A stretch of 6,153 bases of DNA, taken from positions 1 through 6,153 of the forward strand of contig SBEK01000210.1 in assembly GCA_009668925.1 (NCBI GenBank), in the 5' to 3' direction. The DNA comes from Deltaproteobacteria bacterium (GTDB taxonomy: Bacteria; Desulfobacterota; Syntrophia; Syntrophales; Smithellaceae). Under the pieces are notes generated by a model, which was not told the origin of the DNA, made no database searches, and saw nothing but the letters and a program-made list of their open reading frames with translations. Numbering within the stretch: the stretch's first letter is position 1; the number at the start of each line of letters is the position of its first letter. The position numbers and the translations under genes are program-made. Shown piece after piece: positions 3,412 to 6,153 of the stretch.

Positions 3412-6153
3412 ATGGCGGACAGAATTGAAGTTGGTTTTAAAGAGGGTATTCGCGACGCGCTCGGCGAGAAGACGAAAAAGCGCATCATCGATAATATGGG
3501 GCTTCCGGTTGCCAATATCGCGACGATTGAAGTCTACACCGTAGCCGGAGATCTCACCGAGTCCGAGCTGCACGAGGCGGCCAGAGGCCCGCTTTCCGAT
3601 CCGGTCATTCAGGATTATTCCATCAACCGGCCGCTCGCCCGGGATTTCGACTGGCTCATTGAAGTCGGTTTCCGACCCGGCGTCACCGACAATGTCGGCA
3701 AAACGGCGCGCGAAGCCATCACTCTTTTGCTCGGCAAAAGCCTCGGATCCCGCAAAATCAGCGTTTACACATCCCGCCAGTATTTGATTTCCGGCCCGAT
3801 CTCTAAAACCGACGCCGAAAATATCGCCTCCGGGCTTCTCGCGAACGACCTGATCGAACGCCATCAGGTGATTGGAGCGGCCCAATTCGATTTCAACCGC
3901 GGCCTTGCCGCCTACATTCCGCAGGTGACAGGCAAAGATGAACCGAAGGTCGCCGACATTAACCTGACGGTGCTTACCGATGAGACGCTGCTCGAGATCA
4001 GCCGGGAAAAATTGCTGGCGCTCAATCTGGAAGAGATGCAAACCATTCAAACTTACTACCGGAATCCCGCCGTTGTCCAAGCGCGCCGGAAATTCGGGCT
4101 TGATCAGTGCACGACGGATGTGGAACTGGAGTGTCTGGCGCAGACCTGGTCGGAGCACTGTAAACACAAAATTTTCAACAGCCGGATCGATTATACGGAC
4201 GGCCGCACGAAGAAGGTCATCAACTCGCTGTTCAAGACGTACATCAAGGGCTCAACGGCCAGGATCCGCAAAGCCAAGGGCAGGAAGGATTTCTGCCTGT
4301 CCGTGTTCGTGGACAATGCGGGCGTGATTAAATTCAACGACGAACACAACCTCGTCTTTAAAGTGGAAACGCACAATTCGCCCTCCGCGCTCGATCCTTA
4401 CGGCGGGGCGCTGACCGGCATCGTCGGCGTCAACCGCGATCCATTCGGCACGGGGATGGGCGCCAAGCTCATCTTCAACACGGATGTGTTTTGCTTTGCC
4501 TCGCCCTTCCATAAAAAGAAACTGCCGCCCCGCATTCTGCATCCGCGCCGGATTTACGAAGGCGTCCGCGAAGGGGTCGAGCACGGCGGCAACAAAAGCG
4601 GCATCCCCACGGTAAACGGCAGTCTCGTTTTTGATGAAAGGTATCTGGGGAAGCCCCTGGTTTACTGCGGCACCGCCGGCATTATGCCCGCGAAACTCAA
4701 CGGCAAACCGACGCACACCAAAGAAATCAGGCCCGGCGACGTCATCGTCATGACGGGCGGGCGCATCGGCAAGGACGGCATCCACGGCGCGACATTCTCC
4801 TCGGAAGAGCTTCACGAAGGCTCGCCGGTAACGGCCGTCCAGATCGGTGATCCAATCACGCAGAAGAAGATGACGGACTTTCTGCTCATCGCCCGCAACC
4901 GGGGCCTGTACCGCGCGCTCACCGACAACGGCGCGGGCGGCCTGTCTTCTTCCGTGGGCGAAATGGCTACTTATTCCGGCGGCTGCGAAATCGATCTGTC
5001 GCTCGCCCCGCTCAAATACGCGGGCCTGCAGCCCTGGGAAATTCTTGTTTCCGAAGCGCAGGAGCGCATGACCCTGGCCGTCGATCCGAAGAAAGTCGAC
5101 GCCTTCATGGAACTGGCCCGCAAGATGGGCGTAGAAGCCACGGCCATGGGCCGGTTTACAAAGTCCGGCCTGTTCCATGTCCGCTATGGTGAAAAAACAG
5201 TGGCCTGCCTGGATATGGAATTTCTGCACGAGGGCGTGCCGCAGATGAAACTCGCGGCGAAATGGAAAGCGCCGAAAAACGCGGAGCCAAAATTTGCGGC
5301 GCCCGCTGATCTGAATAAAGCGCTCGGCCGGATGCTGGCGAGACTGAATATCTGCTCGAAAGAATCCGTCGTGCGCCAGTATGATCATGAAGTCCAGGGC
5401 GGCTCCGTCGTCAAGCCCCTGGTCGGCGTACAAAACGACGGGCCTTCGGACGCGGGTATTATCCGGCCGGTTCTCGAATCCATGGAGGGCGTCGTCGTGG
5501 CCCACGGCATCTGTCCGCGCCTGAGCGATATCGATGCCTATCACATGACCGCCTGTGCCATTGATGAAGCGGTGCGCAACGCCGTGGCCGTCGGCGTCGA
5601 TCTGGACCACCTGGCGGGCCTCGATAACTTCTGCTGGTGCGATCCGGTCCAATCCGCCAAAACTCCGGACGGTGAATACAAACTGGCCCAGCTGGTCCGC
5701 GCCAACATGGCGATTTATGATTACACAACCGCCTACGGCGTGCCCTGCATCTCCGGCAAGGACAGCATGAAGAACGACTACTCCATCGGCAGGACGAAAA
5801 TTTCCGTTCCGCCGACGCTGCTTTATTCGGTCATCGGCAAGATCAAGGATGTCCGCAAAGCCGTGACCATGGACGCCAAACGCGCGCAGGACCTGGTTTA
5901 CATTCTGGGCGAGACCCGCGACGAACTGGGCGGCTCCGAATGGTTCGCGGAGCAAGGCGCGGTGGGCAACAACGTTCCGCAGGTCGATGCCAAAAAGGCC
6001 CTGAAGCTCTACAGAGCGCTGGGCAAAGCGATTCAGGCGGGCCTGGTCGCTTCCTGTCATGACTGCTCCGACGGGGGCTTAGGCGTGGCGCTTGCGGAAA
6101 CCGCTTTTGCCGGGGGCTTCGGTCTGAACATCGACTTGAGGGATGTCCCCTAT
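3412..6153 (+). CDS. purL: Phosphoribosylformylglycinamidine synthase, PurS-PurL fusion type (3' end outside window)
   Basis: This enzyme converts FGAR, ATP and ammonia from glutamine to FGAM, the fourth step of de novo purine synthesis in the cytoplasm. 914 codons are present without a stop; relatives of this form are about 1,000 residues, so the last ~90 are probably missing. Residues 4-160 hold two PurS-like units, with matching starts IEVGFKEG (5-12) and IEVGFRPG (83-90). A linker with LNLEEMQTIQ and TWSEHCKHK (245-253) follows. The first synthase half has VETHNSPSALDPYGGALTG (from 318), GRIGKDG (about 450), QIGDPIT (about 477) and DNGAGGLSS (505-513). The second half has RLSDIDAYHM (703-712), SGKDSMKN (781-788) and HDCSDGGLG (883-891). 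No glutaminase triad is seen up to the window edge, so a separate PurQ is expected. The neighbours are not purine genes on the left side. The ATG at 3412 is chosen for its Shine-Dalgarno and for where the PurS-like domain begins. Confidence 0.95.
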   Translation, partial: MADRIEVGFKEGIRDALGEKTKKRIIDNMGLPVANIATIEVYTVAGDLTESELHEAARGPLSDPVIQDYSINRPLARDFDWLIEVGFRPGVTDNVGKTAREAITLLLGKSLGSRKISVYTSRQYLISGPISKTDAENIASGLLANDLIERHQVIGAAQFDFNRGLAAYIPQVTGKDEPKVADINLTVLTDETLLEISREKLLALNLEEMQTIQTYYRNPAVVQARRKFGLDQCTTDVELECLAQTWSEHCKHKIFNSRIDYTDGRTKKVINSLFKTYIKGSTARIRKAKGRKDFCLSVFVDNAGVIKFNDEHNLVFKVETHNSPSALDPYGGALTGIVGVNRDPFGTGMGAKLIFNTDVFCFASPFHKKKLPPRILHPRRIYEGVREGVEHGGNKSGIPTVNGSLVFDERYLGKPLVYCGTAGIMPAKLNGKPTHTKEIRPGDVIVMTGGRIGKDGIHGATFSSEELHEGSPVTAVQIGDPITQKKMTDFLLIARNRGLYRALTDNGAGGLSSSVGEMATYSGGCEIDLSLAPLKYAGLQPWEILVSEAQERMTLAVDPKKVDAFMELARKMGVEATAMGRFTKSGLFHVRYGEKTVACLDMEFLHEGVPQMKLAAKWKAPKNAEPKFAAPADLNKALGRMLARLNICSKESVVRQYDHEVQGGSVVKPLVGVQNDGPSDAGIIRPVLESMEGVVVAHGICPRLSDIDAYHMTACAIDEAVRNAVAVGVDLDHLAGLDNFCWCDPVQSAKTPDGEYKLAQLVRANMAIYDYTTAYGVPCISGKDSMKNDYSIGRTKISVPPTLLYSVIGKIKDVRKAVTMDAKRAQDLVYILGETRDELGGSEWFAEQGAVGNNVPQVDAKKALKLYRALGKAIQAGLVASCHDCSDGGLGVALAETAFAGGFGLNIDLRDVPY

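Noticed and set aside
3115..4167. 350-codon open frame on the minus strand, reaching into the purL leader
   Set aside because: Mostly antisense to the well-supported purL N-terminus, with no recognisable domain.
4252..6060. 602-codon open frame on the minus strand
   Set aside because: Antisense shadow of purL; its composition is rich in D, H, G, A and R with no domain, typical of the complement of a GC-rich gene.

Overview
The window is about 6.15 kb of bacterial chromosome of moderately high GC. All protein genes lie on the + strand. The gene content suggests an anaerobic deltaproteobacterium (Desulfobacterota, possibly Syntrophales-like): a long PurL carrying its own PurS-like N-terminus but no visible glutaminase domain, a UbiA-type prenyltransferase, and a cyclopropane fatty acid synthase. 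The lineage is inferred from family knowledge and was not searched.

Layout from left to right: (1) positions 1-261, the 3' end of a polytopic membrane protein, most likely a UbiA-family prenyltransferase. (2) 399-1640, a complete cyclopropane-fatty-acyl-phospholipid synthase (cfa) with a strong Shine-Dalgarno that fixes its start. (3) 1641-1795, a short spacer with a 9-bp perfect inverted repeat resembling dispersed intergenic repeats, overlapped by a possible terminator. (4) 1796-2773, a complete metallo-beta-lactamase-fold hydrolase with all zinc ligands and a C-terminal winged-helix-like region. (5) 2774-3411, a 638-bp gap with no convincing protein gene. (6) 3412 to the end, purL, 914 codons and cut by the window edge.

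The gap at 2774-3411 is the most interesting part. Its minus strand has a sigma70-type promoter with a perfect TTGACA -35 box, a 17-bp spacer and a TACATT -10 box. The predicted transcription start falls at about 3063, exactly where one arm of a 17-bp inverted repeat (one mismatch) begins. The other arm lies 135 bp downstream and is followed by a T-rich tract. Hairpins between the arms pair through G-U wobbles on the minus strand but would have A-C mismatches on the plus strand. Together these suggest an unannotated structured RNA of about 170-180 nt, transcribed towards the hydrolase gene and away from purL. A second hairpin with a T6 tract just after the hydrolase stop codon could be a backup terminator for it.

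The protein genes look like housekeeping or membrane-lipid functions and do not form an obvious pathway: isoprenoid-lipid synthesis, phospholipid cyclopropanation, a hydrolase of unknown substrate, and step four of purine synthesis. Spacers of 137, 155 and 638 bp suggest largely independent transcription units.
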